DNA of 64,000 nt from ATM1 sp003577165 (GCA_030263715.1 SZPM01000003.1:1-64000); one strand, 5' to 3'. Shown: positions 45,852 through 55,165, numbered from the stretch's first letter. Program-made: numbers and translations. Notes: generated from the letters alone by a model not told the origin.

Positions 45852-47912
45852 ATGTTGACGATATCGGCCCTTGTGTCCCTCGCAGTTCTTGCACAGCCGC
45901 ATGCCGCGCCCCCCAAGATGGCGCTCCTCATCGGTATCAAGGAATACGACGAGAAGCCCATCAACGATCTCAACGGCGACAAAGACGTTAAGATCATGCG
46001 CGAGTTGCTTTCGGCAACCGCAGGGTTTGCGCCGAGCGACATCACTCCGCTCACCCCGCGCGTGACGAAGACGAAGTTTATAAACGAACTGGACGGGTTC
46101 ATCGGACGGGCGACGCAAAACAAGGAGACCGTTGTCGTCATCTTCTACTCAGGACACGGAACGCAAACGAAGGACGAACCCAACGGCGACGAATCCGACG
46201 GGCTTGACGAAGCGCTCGTTCCTTCCGATGCGAAGTACGCGGGCGATGTTCTCGATCCGAAGACGCTCATTACGGACGATGAAATCGCGACGAGGATCAA
46301 GAGGCTTAGAGACGCCGGAGTCGAAAACGTCACGCTGATCTTCGACTGCTGCCATTCGGGTGGGGGCTCGCGCGGTGAGTGGATCGAGCGTGCGGTCGAA
46401 AACCCGCAAGCGCCGGCGATTTTCCCGAAGTCCACTGAAGACGCCTTCAAAGACGACGGCAAACTTGGAGGGTATGTCGTTCTTTCCGCCGCGCGGTCTA
46501 CGCAGCGTGCGTATGAGAACAGCAAGGGAGGGCGATTTACGCAGGCCTTGCGTGCCGCAGTCGGGCGATGCTCTCCCGATTCGACTTATCTTTCACTCTA
46601 CGAGCGGCTTGTTTCGGAGATGTTTGCGGTGCCGGGCACCAACTCGCAGGATCCTGTAATCGAAGGCGAAGTCAATCGAAAACTGTTCACGACGGAAACT
46701 CTCACGCGGAAGCCTTACTTCCTCGTCTCCGTCGAGGGATCAAAAGTCGTCCTCGATGCAGGCATCGTTCACGGCATCGAGGAAGGCACTCTCGTGGATG
46801 TCTATCCTGCCGAGACCGAGGACTTCGACAAGACGAAGCCGATCGTTCGCGCCACGGCGAGGAATCTGCAGACCGGTGAATGCGATCTCGAGTTGCCGAG
46901 CGACCAGACGCCGCCGGTGAATGTTGCTTCCCTGGCCGGAGGGCGGGCTCGTGTCGCTTCCCCCCCCATCGGAAGCGGACAGCTCCGTGTGTACCTCGAT
47001 CCCTCCTCTACGGCTTCCCTCCGCGCCCGACTTGGCGAACTCAAGTTCGTTTCGACCGACTGCACGCTTGGCGATCATGACGTGTCGGTACTAGAGCGGG
47101 AAGAGCAAGGGCGAAAGTACTTCGTCATCGCGCACCCGGACGGCACGGAGTTTCAGCGTGTCGCCGCCGAGTCGCGTGAGAACTCCGATCCTCTCGGCGC
47201 TGCGCTCCGCGAAGTCGGGAAGTGGCGCGCGATTCGGGAACTTGGACGAGGCTCCGGCGGCTGCGATGTTCGTGTCGACATGGAAATCGTGCGAGTCAAA
47301 GTCAAACAACTGCCGACGGGTCACCTGCAGTTCGACGGGATTCAAAACGAAGCCGCCTCCAGCACGGCGCTCGATTTCACGAAGAACCAGTACTATGCGA
47401 TTCGCGTTCGGGCGACGTGGATCGCGAACCCGCCGAAACTCTGGGACCCCTGCGTCGCGATTCTCAATCTACTCCCCACGGGTCGCATCACTCAGTTGTG
47501 GCCGCAAAACCGCGGGTTTCAGAGCCTGCAGGACGATAGTAGGGTGATCGCCGACGGTCAGTGGCGCTGGCTGCGCAACCTTTACGGAACTGCGCTTCCC
47601 ACCGACACGCGCGCTCTGGAGGACATTCTCGTCCTCGGCTCCGATCCGACGCATCCAAATCCAGCATTCCGGGATCCGCTGGGCGTACAGGTCTTCAAGC
47701 TGATCGCGACGAGAACGCCGGAGGACTACTCCGGCTTGCTCATCGGCGAAGACAGAAGCCCGAGAGGCGAGTCCAGCCCGCTCGCTCAGATCCTCCTGGA
47801 TTACGCGCGGGAAGGTGTGACCACAAGAGCACAGCCCTTCTCCTCTGGGAATGGAAACCGGGAATGGATGGCGGTGGACGTTTCGATCCGGGTCGTGCCT
47901 CCGACGGAGTAA
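45852..47912 (+). CDS. Exported caspase-family protease with DUF4384-like C-terminus
   Basis: A 686-residue protein starting with signal peptide MLTISALVSLAVLAQPHAA. The C14 domain immediately follows (about residues 20-290): KMALLIGIKEYDEKPINDLNGD, His 102 in FYSGHGTQ and Cys 167 in FDCCHSGGG, which is metacaspase-like. The C-terminal half is beta-rich and has the segment CVAILNLLPTGRITQLWPQN, as in DUF4384 domains that accompany caspases and kinases. There are no WD40 repeats. The ATG at 45852 lies 17 bp after the WD40-caspase stop, so the two proteases are probably one operon. Confidence 0.9.
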   Translation: MLTISALVSLAVLAQPHAAPPKMALLIGIKEYDEKPINDLNGDKDVKIMRELLSATAGFAPSDITPLTPRVTKTKFINELDGFIGRATQNKETVVVIFYSGHGTQTKDEPNGDESDGLDEALVPSDAKYAGDVLDPKTLITDDEIATRIKRLRDAGVENVTLIFDCCHSGGGSRGEWIERAVENPQAPAIFPKSTEDAFKDDGKLGGYVVLSAARSTQRAYENSKGGRFTQALRAAVGRCSPDSTYLSLYERLVSEMFAVPGTNSQDPVIEGEVNRKLFTTETLTRKPYFLVSVEGSKVVLDAGIVHGIEEGTLVDVYPAETEDFDKTKPIVRATARNLQTGECDLELPSDQTPPVNVASLAGGRARVASPPIGSGQLRVYLDPSSTASLRARLGELKFVSTDCTLGDHDVSVLEREEQGRKYFVIAHPDGTEFQRVAAESRENSDPLGAALREVGKWRAIRELGRGSGGCDVRVDMEIVRVKVKQLPTGHLQFDGIQNEAASSTALDFTKNQYYAIRVRATWIANPPKLWDPCVAILNLLPTGRITQLWPQNRGFQSLQDDSRVIADGQWRWLRNLYGTALPTDTRALEDILVLGSDPTHPNPAFRDPLGVQVFKLIATRTPEDYSGLLIGEDRSPRGESSPLAQILLDYAREGVTTRAQPFSSGNGNREWMAVDVSIRVVPPTE

Positions 47913-47997
47913 AGGCGCAATTCTCGATTTCCGGTGGTAAGGCGAGCCGTCTGCCGGACTCCTCCATTGCGGCGCAAGACGCCAACGGAGGAAAACC

Positions 47998-48177
47998 ATG
48001 GAAATCGAAACGCTTCACAAAGTCTACGAACCCACCATCATCAGCCTTGGCCTCACTCAGGAGGAAGTGGACCGCCTCTTCGAGATCGTGCTGATGAGTC
48101 CCATCGTAGATGAGGATCTGCTTCTCAAAGTTTCGCGTCAAGTACGCCTTACAGGCACGCTAAGGTCCAAGTCGTAA
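47998..48177 (+). CDS. Small protein (59 aa) downstream of the caspase pair
   Basis: An unusually clear ribosome binding site (GGAGG, 6 nt from ATG) starts a 59-residue, helix-rich soluble peptide. Its core EEVDRLFEIVLMSPIVDEDLL could be an amphipathic helix pair. It lies 85 bp after the DUF4384-type caspase and is closed by a strong stem-loop, which supports it as a real gene. No family recognised. It could be a regulator or substrate of the neighbouring proteases, but nothing in the sequence proves this. Confidence 0.65.
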   Translation: MEIETLHKVYEPTIISLGLTQEEVDRLFEIVLMSPIVDEDLLLKVSRQVRLTGTLRSKS

Positions 48178-48208
48178 CTGCAGCCGTCGGAACTCTACGG
48201 CTGCAGTT
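48176..48208. terminator. Bidirectional terminator between caspase operon and anti-sigma gene
   Basis: A perfect 12-bp stem (AACTGCAGCCGT, 48176-48187, with its complement 48197-48208) encloses a 9-nt loop. It begins within the TAA of the 59-residue gene and extends into the last codons of the convergent anti-sigma-like gene. T-rich tails are weak on both sides. Confidence 0.65.
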
Positions 48209-49571
48209 CGAGTTCCTTCTTGCGCCGCGCCTCAAAATCTCGAAGCATCGCCGCCGCCGCTTCGGATCGCGGATTGAGCCTCGCGAACTCACGAAGTGCT
48301 TCCAGCGCCGCCTCCGTCATTCCGAACTCCGCGAACGCGCTCGCCTTGCCTAACAAGGAACCGTGTGCTTCGTCGAGCCTCGACCGCAGAGCGCTCTCTT
48401 CCTGAGGGCTCAAGGTTCGGAACGTCGCCGCAACCTTTCCGCAATGCGATGACTCCGCGCTGCGTCCTTCGACGAACGCTCGAACGCTCCACGTGAACAC
48501 CTCGCCTTGAGGCAGAGTTCCGCCGTCAGGTCGCCAACTCGTTCCCGTGATGGGCCCTGACTCCTCGATGATCCGTCCATTCGCGTACACGGTCACGACG
48601 TACGTTGCGGATTTCGCAAACGGTTGCCATCGAAAGACGACGTCCTCCGCGCGCACGCTCGTCACGATTGGCGAAATCAAATCGAATGGCGCGTCGTCGC
48701 GAGCGGCCTGCTTCAGGTCCTCGTTGCTTCGACCGGCCTCGATGCGCCCCTTTTTCAAGGCGTCCGCGGCCGGGTCATTTGACGGCAGACTTTCGGCGAA
48801 CCCGCCGTCGATTTCGTAGATCACTCGATCCCCGTCTCGAACGGACCGCGTCCGCGTCCCCCCGCTCGAGTTGCCGGCGCCGGCGAGTCGCTTCGCGAGG
48901 GAATCGCTCCGACTCTTCTCCTCCTCCAGCGATTGTCGAGCCGCTTCCAGTTCGCTCTCCGCCTGTCCGGCGCGTCCTTGTGTGGCATCGAGTTCGCGGC
49001 GGATTTCGTTCATTCGATCGGCGCTATCTTTCAGTCCCTGGGCCAGTTCGCCGTTCTTCGTTTCGGCGGCCTCCAAGCGCGCAAGCAGGTCGGCACCGCT
49101 TTCTCCTGGGCTCGATCCGACTCGAAGCAGCGCGAACAGCAATGCTGCGGCTGCCATTGCCACGCCGGCCTCGACGGAGAGCCGGAGCCACGAAAGAGAA
49201 AAGATCCCCCCCCGCTTTCTTTCCGTCGGTCCGACCGGTTCAACTCCGTACGCGCTCATGTGTGCGTACTCGGAGCGCAGGCTCGCTACGACTTCGCGAA
49301 GGCCGGGCTGCCAGTCCATGGCATCCTCGATCACCTCGCACATCATCGGATTGGCGCGACCGGCCACGTATTCCACCAGATCCTCGTCAGTGATCTGCAC
49401 GTCGGCCTGGTCGCCGAGAAGTCTCGGCATCAAGCGTCCTTCTCGCGCGAGTTCGGAGACAACGGTCCGAGCGACCTCCGGTTCGACCTCGGACAGAGCG
49501 CTCGCGAACTCATCCGGCGTCTTCGCCTGCTCCAGCCGTCTCACCAGTTCGTTTCGTTCTCGATCGGTCAT
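48195..49571 (-). CDS. Single-pass membrane anti-sigma-like protein with coiled coil
   Basis: A 458-residue protein. The N-terminal cytosolic part (about residues 1-115) is helical and acidic (DEDLVEYVAGRANPMMCEVIED), comparable in position to anti-sigma domains but without a CxxC zinc motif. One membrane helix (about 125-147, VEAGVAMAAAALLFALLRV) is followed by a coiled coil (about 160-235) rich in Arg/Lys/Glu. A fibronectin-like beta domain comes next, with FTWSVRAFVEGRSAES. The C-terminus is helical and TPR-like (EAALEALREFARLNPRSE). The start at 49571 has AAAGGAG upstream. It follows the sigma factor gene by 76 bp on the same strand, the usual sigma/anti-sigma order. Confidence 0.75.
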   Translation of the reverse strand: MTDRERNELVRRLEQAKTPDEFASALSEVEPEVARTVVSELAREGRLMPRLLGDQADVQITDEDLVEYVAGRANPMMCEVIEDAMDWQPGLREVVASLRSEYAHMSAYGVEPVGPTERKRGGIFSLSWLRLSVEAGVAMAAAALLFALLRVGSSPGESGADLLARLEAAETKNGELAQGLKDSADRMNEIRRELDATQGRAGQAESELEAARQSLEEEKSRSDSLAKRLAGAGNSSGGTRTRSVRDGDRVIYEIDGGFAESLPSNDPAADALKKGRIEAGRSNEDLKQAARDDAPFDLISPIVTSVRAEDVVFRWQPFAKSATYVVTVYANGRIIEESGPITGTSWRPDGGTLPQGEVFTWSVRAFVEGRSAESSHCGKVAATFRTLSPQEESALRSRLDEAHGSLLGKASAFAEFGMTEAALEALREFARLNPRSEAAAAMLRDFEARRKKELELQP

Positions 49572-49647
49572 CGCTTGGGCGCTCCTTTGGTCCATCGGAC
49601 ATGGACCTCACGACGTCTGGATGCGGGCCGGCCGACCACCTTACCAA

Positions 49648-50688
49648 TCAATTTTCGTCCCCTCCGAAAAAGTCGGGTCCCAGACGACGCGAGAGCCGCC
49701 TGCGTGCGACAGACCGCAGGTTCGAGACGTCGATCGGCCGGCAGCCGAGGCGCCCCGCGAGGGCGGCGTCATCCAACGGGAGGTCCTCCCAGAGATCCGC
49801 CAGTTCCTCGGGAGTCATCTCCATGGCCTCGGCGATCTGCTCCTGCGTCGCTGTCCCCGTGAGGAGCAGGAAGTCCAGAACGCCGCGCCGCCGGTCGTCA
49901 CGGAAATTCAGTAGAAGCGCCTTCGCCTGGTTAGGGGGAAGTAAGGCGATCTCTGCCCAGATCGCCCGCAACTGGTCTTGGAGGGTCATCTGGGTATCGA
50001 GGGCCGGGGTCTCCGCAGCGATGGAGGCCACGGGATCTGGATCGTCGTCTCGCGGCTCGGTCGCCACCGAATCCACCTTGCCTGTCAACTCTCCGCACAG
50101 GGCCACCAGGCCCTCCACCGGCATCGGGCCGCCGAACCAGTCGAGCGCGGCCGCCATCGCCTTGGCGAGGTCTGCGCCCGCCGGAAGGCTGTCCCGCACA
50201 TGCGCCGCGCACCGACCCAAGTCCCGCGTAAGCATCTCCGCCTTCCGCCGGTCCGCCGCTGGCTCTCGGTTGGCCCAGGCCTCGAACGAGGCGAACCTCT
50301 CTCCACCTGGACCTACGACCAGCCTGAACCCGGGATGCTCCTTCAGCCGCAGCATCACCTGCGCCGACAAACTCGCGCGGACAGGAAACGCCTTCCGGAA
50401 GAAGGCGTCGCAGGCGTTCTTGGCTACGGTTCTGGAGTAGGCCGTGACGTCGCCGATGCTGTCGGCGGAACTGCCGTTCTGGAGGCCCCGGAGACGCGAT
50501 ACGACGGCCGCCACCGCTTCAGCCGAGACGTCTTCGGCGTCGTCCGGCGTGGCGCGCCCACCCCCCAGCCGCGCCCGAACCACGGCGCGAACCGCAGGAG
50601 CGACGTCGCCTTCGATGAGGCGACCGAGCAAGTCGTCGAATTCGCCAGGCGACCTGGCCCGGAACAGCCGACTCAGGCTCGCCTCCAT
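49648..50688 (-). CDS. Sigma-70 family RNA polymerase sigma factor (ECF-like, atypical)
   Basis: A 346-residue protein. The region-2-like segment DDAEDVSAEAVAAVVSRLRGL leads into DVTAYSRTVAKNACDAFFRK. The C-terminal region-4-like helix-turn-helix is DDAALAGRLGCRPIDVSNLRSVARRRLSRRLG. A long middle of about 150 residues separates the two, which is more than in compact ECF factors. The ATG at 50688 has AAGG 9 nt upstream. Downstream lies the membrane anti-sigma-like protein; divergent upstream lies the secreted acidic protein. It is the only sigma-like gene in the window and sits in the centre of the caspase cluster. Confidence 0.8.
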   Translation of the reverse strand: MEASLSRLFRARSPGEFDDLLGRLIEGDVAPAVRAVVRARLGGGRATPDDAEDVSAEAVAAVVSRLRGLQNGSSADSIGDVTAYSRTVAKNACDAFFRKAFPVRASLSAQVMLRLKEHPGFRLVVGPGGERFASFEAWANREPAADRRKAEMLTRDLGRCAAHVRDSLPAGADLAKAMAAALDWFGGPMPVEGLVALCGELTGKVDSVATEPRDDDPDPVASIAAETPALDTQMTLQDQLRAIWAEIALLPPNQAKALLLNFRDDRRRGVLDFLLLTGTATQEQIAEAMEMTPEELADLWEDLPLDDAALAGRLGCRPIDVSNLRSVARRRLSRRLGPDFFGGDEN

Positions 50689-50859
50689 GGGATGCCTTAT
50701 TACTTCCACGCCCTCGGCTCGTCCCCTTTCGCTCCAGCGCAATCCTGCCGGCGACCCTTCCGAGAGCGTTTTCGAAAATTGTCACGTTCGATGGTAAGGG
50801 GCCTCCGATTTCCGCATCTGGGTTCTTGTCCGACCCAGAGGGCGGACGAGGAGAAAAAA

Positions 50860-51564
50860 ATGAACACTATCAACAAAGCAATCGCAGGAATCGCAATCGT
50901 CGCTTCGCTGGCAACCACGGCATCCGCCCAGGTCGTCGGCTCAACCGAAACCGGCATCGAGAATGCCGATGCAGAAATGACTACAGCTGGATTTGTCCTA
51001 GGCTCGGCTGCTGCGGAGTTTGGAAGCAACATTCTGTTTGCCTTTGCTGACGCGGAGTACCTCGAACTGGCAAGTCTCAACTTGGACACCATGAACGTTG
51101 CGGCCTCGGGCCTCTCGGAGGCTTACTTGGACGACGACGCTGCATATGAAGAGTTTGCCCAGGTCATCGAGGCGACGGCAGAAGACATCGCAGACGGTGA
51201 CTATGAATACGGCGTGGTGCTCGAGAGCCTTTACGGGGCCTTCGACGAGTTCATGATGAACTTGCTCGCGAGCGATGAGGGACGAGTCACATGGTATGGC
51301 TACCTCGGCTTCTGGCACGGCTATGCGGGTCTGTCCCTCGCCCTGTACGAACTTGAGATCTTCGAGGCTCCGGATGTGCAGGACTCTCTTCAGGTTTTCG
51401 TTGGACTCGCGCAAACTGCTGCAGACAATGAGGACGCTGAGGTGAAGAGAATCGTTACCGATCTGGCGAAATTGGCAGAGGCTGAGAAGTTCGGTAAGAA
51501 GCAGCTCGAAGCGACCTACGAACTCATCGAAGAGCTCTGGACGATCATCGTGGGCGAATGCTAA
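50860..51564 (+). CDS. Secreted acidic protein, unknown function
   Basis: A 234-residue protein with a clear signal peptide (MNTINKAIAGIAIVASL, cleavage after ATTASA). The mature part is very acidic, helical and rich in Ala, Glu and Asp, with repeated aromatic positions (YGYLGFWHGYAGLSLALYEL). GAGGAG precedes the ATG at ideal distance. The same frame is open 880 bp upstream, but that region is antisense to the sigma gene. A terminator follows. No family recognised. It is divergent to the sigma factor, so it may share its promoter region or be its target. Confidence 0.8.
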   Translation: MNTINKAIAGIAIVASLATTASAQVVGSTETGIENADAEMTTAGFVLGSAAAEFGSNILFAFADAEYLELASLNLDTMNVAASGLSEAYLDDDAAYEEFAQVIEATAEDIADGDYEYGVVLESLYGAFDEFMMNLLASDEGRVTWYGYLGFWHGYAGLSLALYELEIFEAPDVQDSLQVFVGLAQTAADNEDAEVKRIVTDLAKLAEAEKFGKKQLEATYELIEELWTIIVGEC

Positions 51565-51587
51565 GCAAGCAGCACGTCCCCAGAAGT

Positions 51588-51614
51588 GAGAGGTCGGCAA
51601 ACCGCCGACCTCTC
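51588..51614 (+). terminator. Intrinsic terminator after the secreted acidic protein
   Basis: GAGAGGTCGGC at 51588-51598 pairs perfectly with 51604-51614 around AAACC, followed on the plus strand by CACTTTAACT. It may also end the convergent WD40-caspase transcript, whose stop is 24 bp away. Confidence 0.75.
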
Positions 51615-51637
51615 AGCACTTTAACTACTGCCAGTGA

Positions 51638-54600
51638 TCAGCCTCCTGCTTCCAAGGTCACATCCGGCCGCTTAAGTAGAAAGTCAAACAGCATCGGTGT
51701 CTGGCGACTCCTTGACTTTGCCTCGGTGACCCCCCCCGCAGACACGACTACGGCTCTCCCGTCCGTTCCTGTGATCTCTCTGCCCGAGCGAAGCGCGTCA
51801 TAGATTTCGGGCACTCGCCAAACAGCATATCGGAGCCAATCCAGGAGCAGGACGACGCCGTCGTCCGCGGCGCGTCCGCCACGCAGTCCTTCTTGGACGA
51901 GCGCGTAAGTGAGCAGTCCATGCTGCAGTCGTCCGCTTTCGAGTGCAGTGTCCTCCGCCTGAGTCGCGGCGAGCAGCAGCATCCCCTTGTCGTACGCGAG
52001 TTGGCCGAAGCCCTTCGTACCCATCGGCCCCGGGCGGAAGCCCTCCTCCTGAAAGGCGCTCGCCGACTGACAGGCATCGAGCACGAACACGAATTCGCCT
52101 GCATCAACCCCCTTCAGCCACTCGCTGAGTTCGTCCGTGCTGACGCACGACGTCTCGTCGAGGGGCCTGCCCTTTGCATCTTGCGGCACGAGGAAGAACC
52201 TCCCACTCCCCCCCGCAAAGCCGTGCCCCGCCCATGATAGAAAGACCAAATCGTCTGGCGTGGCCTTCTTCAGTTTGCCGGCATCGGGAATGCGCGCGAG
52301 GACGTCTGGGGGTGCGCTCCGACCTCCGAGAACTTCGATCACCGCTCGGATGATCTCCTTTCCGGCGTTCGCATCGCCGTCCACTTCCGAGATCAGGGCG
52401 ACGGCGACCACCTCGTCGTAGAGATCAGACTCGGCGAGCGCATCTTCCAATGCAGCGGAAGTAGTTCGCGCGTCGTTGGCTGCGTACTTCAAGTCCGATA
52501 GCGCTTCGCTCTCATAGCCGTCGATTCCGACGGATATCGCATACACTCGGCCCTTCTTCTCGGCACCGGCGGGCAGCGGGAAGACGAACTTCGCTGACGG
52601 GCTCTTCACCTCGCTATCGTTGAAGCAGTACGCGGCAAACTCCACCTCCTCTCCGGATGTAGGCAATGGGATCCCTTCCTCCACGAACTCCGCTTCGACT
52701 TCGCTTTCGCCGAGCAGTTCAGCGGATACTTGACGAACGAGCCGTCCGTCGCGAAACAGCCGCAAGTCGTGCGCGCCGGACTTCCTCCCTGCGCCGCCAC
52801 TCGCAGGCGCGCGGACCTTCATCGTGACGGTCGCCGTGCGATTGGATCCAGAGGTAACCGACGTGATTTCCACTATCGGCTGATTGAGATTGAGTCCAGC
52901 GAGGCTCGGGACCGCCGACAGAGACACGCCGTTCAAAAGCTTCGCCAACAGCCGAGGCTCGTAGTACTGTCTCATGAACGCCTCGATTCCCAGCGGCGAC
53001 AGAGGATCGCTCGGCGGAAGCCAGTGGAGGCCGGCACCGTCGTCGAAGCTGTTGGTGTCGAATCGCCCATCCGCAGCCGCAACGGCCCACGTCCTGTTCT
53101 GGAAAGAGGCGAGCGAACAGATTTCGCTTGGCTGGTTCACCTCATAGATGCGAACGAGGCCATCCGGCAAAAGAACGTACACTCGCGAGGAGGCTCCCAA
53201 GAAGCCGACGGCCTCCGGTACCTGGCTGCCGATGTCCCACGAAGCGATCTGCTTCCCAGTGGCGGTTTCCCAAATGCGAAGAGAGCCGAAGTCCGTCGCC
53301 GCACAGAAGAGGTCGCCCGACGACGAGAACGCTGCCCACACCAATCCCCCACCCAAGCCAATGTCGAGAACACTCTCGACGGTGTTTCCGTTTAGGCGAA
53401 TCCTGTAGATATTGAAACCCGACGTCAGGTCTCCGAGGAGCAGATCTCGGTTCGTCGGCGACGTCGTACAGAAAACTCTCCGCTCGGCAATGGTGTCCGC
53501 GTCGTATCCGACGGAGAAGCGCTCAGGATAAGAGAGGATCGCGCTCTCCTTGCCGGTCGTTCCATCCACGAGCGCAATTCCCCGATTGGACGGAATGGCG
53601 GCTGTACTGCCGCTTGCAAGGAACCCGAACGCGTCGATCTCGGACGTTCGGCGGTAGCGGGAGACTTCAACGAGATAGCCACTTGCGTTCGAGAAGTCCG
53701 GCCGCCGGTAGAACCGGATTTCCTCTGGAAAAAGACCTGCGATGGTGCCGTCGCTGGCCACGGATGCACAGGTTGCCCCCGTTGCATTCTCTTCGGTTTC
53801 GTTGGCTTGGGTCCGCCCTGATCTCGCTTCGTGCGCAATCACGCCGTTTGGTCCGGCCGAAACGTAAAAACTCCCGTCGGGAGCGAACGCGATCGCAGTG
53901 ACCCAACGCATGTAATGTCTGGGAATCGTGTATCCGTTCCCCGTCCCGAGGTCCCAGTCGACGATGTCTCCCTCCTGGTGACCTACGACGAGCATCGAGC
54001 CGTCAGGAGATGCAGCCGCGCACCAAGGGACGAGCGCAACGTTGTCCCAATGCGGAACTACCCTTGTGAGAGCCGGCTCCTCCCGGATGAACCGATTTCC
54101 CCCTAAGGAAGTCGCCCAGTGAACTGTCCATGTCGCACCGCAGACCGCGACTTCCCGTCCGTCGGGAGAGAGCGCGACGGCTCGCGCTTCGTCGGCTTCG
54201 TCTTCGTCCCAGAACTCATCGCCCAAACTGGTTGCGATCTCATTGCGCTTTCCACTTGCTAAGTTCGTTTCTGTCATCGAGTCGTCGGCCAAAACGACGA
54301 CGAGGTCCGTTGTCCCGGCGAAGCCCAGGATTTCGCCCTGCACAGGGATTCGCCGAATGCTGGCGAGAGTGCCCGCGTTCACACACTCGATGCTCGTTCC
54401 GATCTGAACGAAGTACCGCGAACGGTCGGCCGATGCCCGAATCTGAGTAACTTCCGTTCTGCCGATTCGATTCGACGCCAACACCTGTCCGCTTGAGATG
54501 TTCACGACCAGAAGCCACCCGGCGCTGGTGCCCATGATCGCGGACTTCCCGTCTCGCGTTCCTTCCAACGAGGTGACCTCGTGCCCTGTGACATTCAATT

Positions 54601-55165
54601 CTTTCGCCGTGCCCGTGAGGACATCGATTGCGAAGCATCCCTCCGCGCTCAATACAACCACGGTCTTTCCGTCGGCAGCGAAAGATGCGGTCTCGATTCC
54701 AAGGAGATCGCCAAGTTTGCGCGCCTTTCCGCTAAGAACCTCGATGACATGAAGTTCCGCGCCGGCGTGGACCAACTGAGTTCCAGTGAGGTCGAAGCAC
54801 ACCTGGGGCGCAGAGTCCGACTCCCCGCGCCCCCGACCGATCGTGATTTCCCGAATGAGTTTTCCCGCGCCGGCGTGCCAGATCCGGACGGAACCGTCCA
54901 TCGCGGCCGTCGCCATCAACTTCCCGTCGCGCGAAAAGCAGACGCCGGTGACGATTCCTCCGTGGCCAGTTTGCGCCTGAAGTCGGGGACGATTCGCTTC
55001 TTGCGCGCCGGCACTTGTGAGTCCACCAGAGTTCGGCGACTGCCAACGAGTGAGTCCAAGCGCGAGCGACACCAAACAGAGAAGCGCAGAAAGCAGGGTC
55101 CACGATCTGCGTACTGTTCGGCACTGCCCGCCTCTGTCGGTTCGAATGACGCTGAGTCTGTTCAT
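51638..55165 (-). CDS. Exported WD40-repeat caspase-family (C14) protease, copy 2
   Basis: A 1175-residue protein. A hydrophobic segment at about residues 25-42 (TLLSALLCLVSLALGL) serves as signal or anchor. WD40-type repeats fill about residues 60-690, several degenerate (for example GSVRIWHAGAG, SLRIWETATG). The linker RFDTNSFDD/FMRQYYEPRLL is shared with copy 1. The C14 domain (about 880-1150) has His 981 in WAGHGF and Cys 1032 in LDACQSAS. The segment GQLAYDKGMLLLAATQAED is nearly identical to copy 1, marking close paralogues in opposite orientation. An in-frame GTG at 55174 is an alternative start. No partner on the same transcript except possibly the upstream short caspase. Confidence 0.91.
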   Translation of the reverse strand: MNRLSVIRTDRGGQCRTVRRSWTLLSALLCLVSLALGLTRWQSPNSGGLTSAGAQEANRPRLQAQTGHGGIVTGVCFSRDGKLMATAAMDGSVRIWHAGAGKLIREITIGRGRGESDSAPQVCFDLTGTQLVHAGAELHVIEVLSGKARKLGDLLGIETASFAADGKTVVVLSAEGCFAIDVLTGTAKELNVTGHEVTSLEGTRDGKSAIMGTSAGWLLVVNISSGQVLASNRIGRTEVTQIRASADRSRYFVQIGTSIECVNAGTLASIRRIPVQGEILGFAGTTDLVVVLADDSMTETNLASGKRNEIATSLGDEFWDEDEADEARAVALSPDGREVAVCGATWTVHWATSLGGNRFIREEPALTRVVPHWDNVALVPWCAAASPDGSMLVVGHQEGDIVDWDLGTGNGYTIPRHYMRWVTAIAFAPDGSFYVSAGPNGVIAHEARSGRTQANETEENATGATCASVASDGTIAGLFPEEIRFYRRPDFSNASGYLVEVSRYRRTSEIDAFGFLASGSTAAIPSNRGIALVDGTTGKESAILSYPERFSVGYDADTIAERRVFCTTSPTNRDLLLGDLTSGFNIYRIRLNGNTVESVLDIGLGGGLVWAAFSSSGDLFCAATDFGSLRIWETATGKQIASWDIGSQVPEAVGFLGASSRVYVLLPDGLVRIYEVNQPSEICSLASFQNRTWAVAAADGRFDTNSFDDGAGLHWLPPSDPLSPLGIEAFMRQYYEPRLLAKLLNGVSLSAVPSLAGLNLNQPIVEITSVTSGSNRTATVTMKVRAPASGGAGRKSGAHDLRLFRDGRLVRQVSAELLGESEVEAEFVEEGIPLPTSGEEVEFAAYCFNDSEVKSPSAKFVFPLPAGAEKKGRVYAISVGIDGYESEALSDLKYAANDARTTSAALEDALAESDLYDEVVAVALISEVDGDANAGKEIIRAVIEVLGGRSAPPDVLARIPDAGKLKKATPDDLVFLSWAGHGFAGGSGRFFLVPQDAKGRPLDETSCVSTDELSEWLKGVDAGEFVFVLDACQSASAFQEEGFRPGPMGTKGFGQLAYDKGMLLLAATQAEDTALESGRLQHGLLTYALVQEGLRGGRAADDGVVLLLDWLRYAVWRVPEIYDALRSGREITGTDGRAVVVSAGGVTEAKSRSRQTPMLFDFLLKRPDVTLEAGG

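Noticed and set aside
49978..50859. Open extension upstream of the secreted acidic protein
   Set aside because: Antisense to the sigma gene; the signal peptide and ribosome binding site fix the start at 50860.
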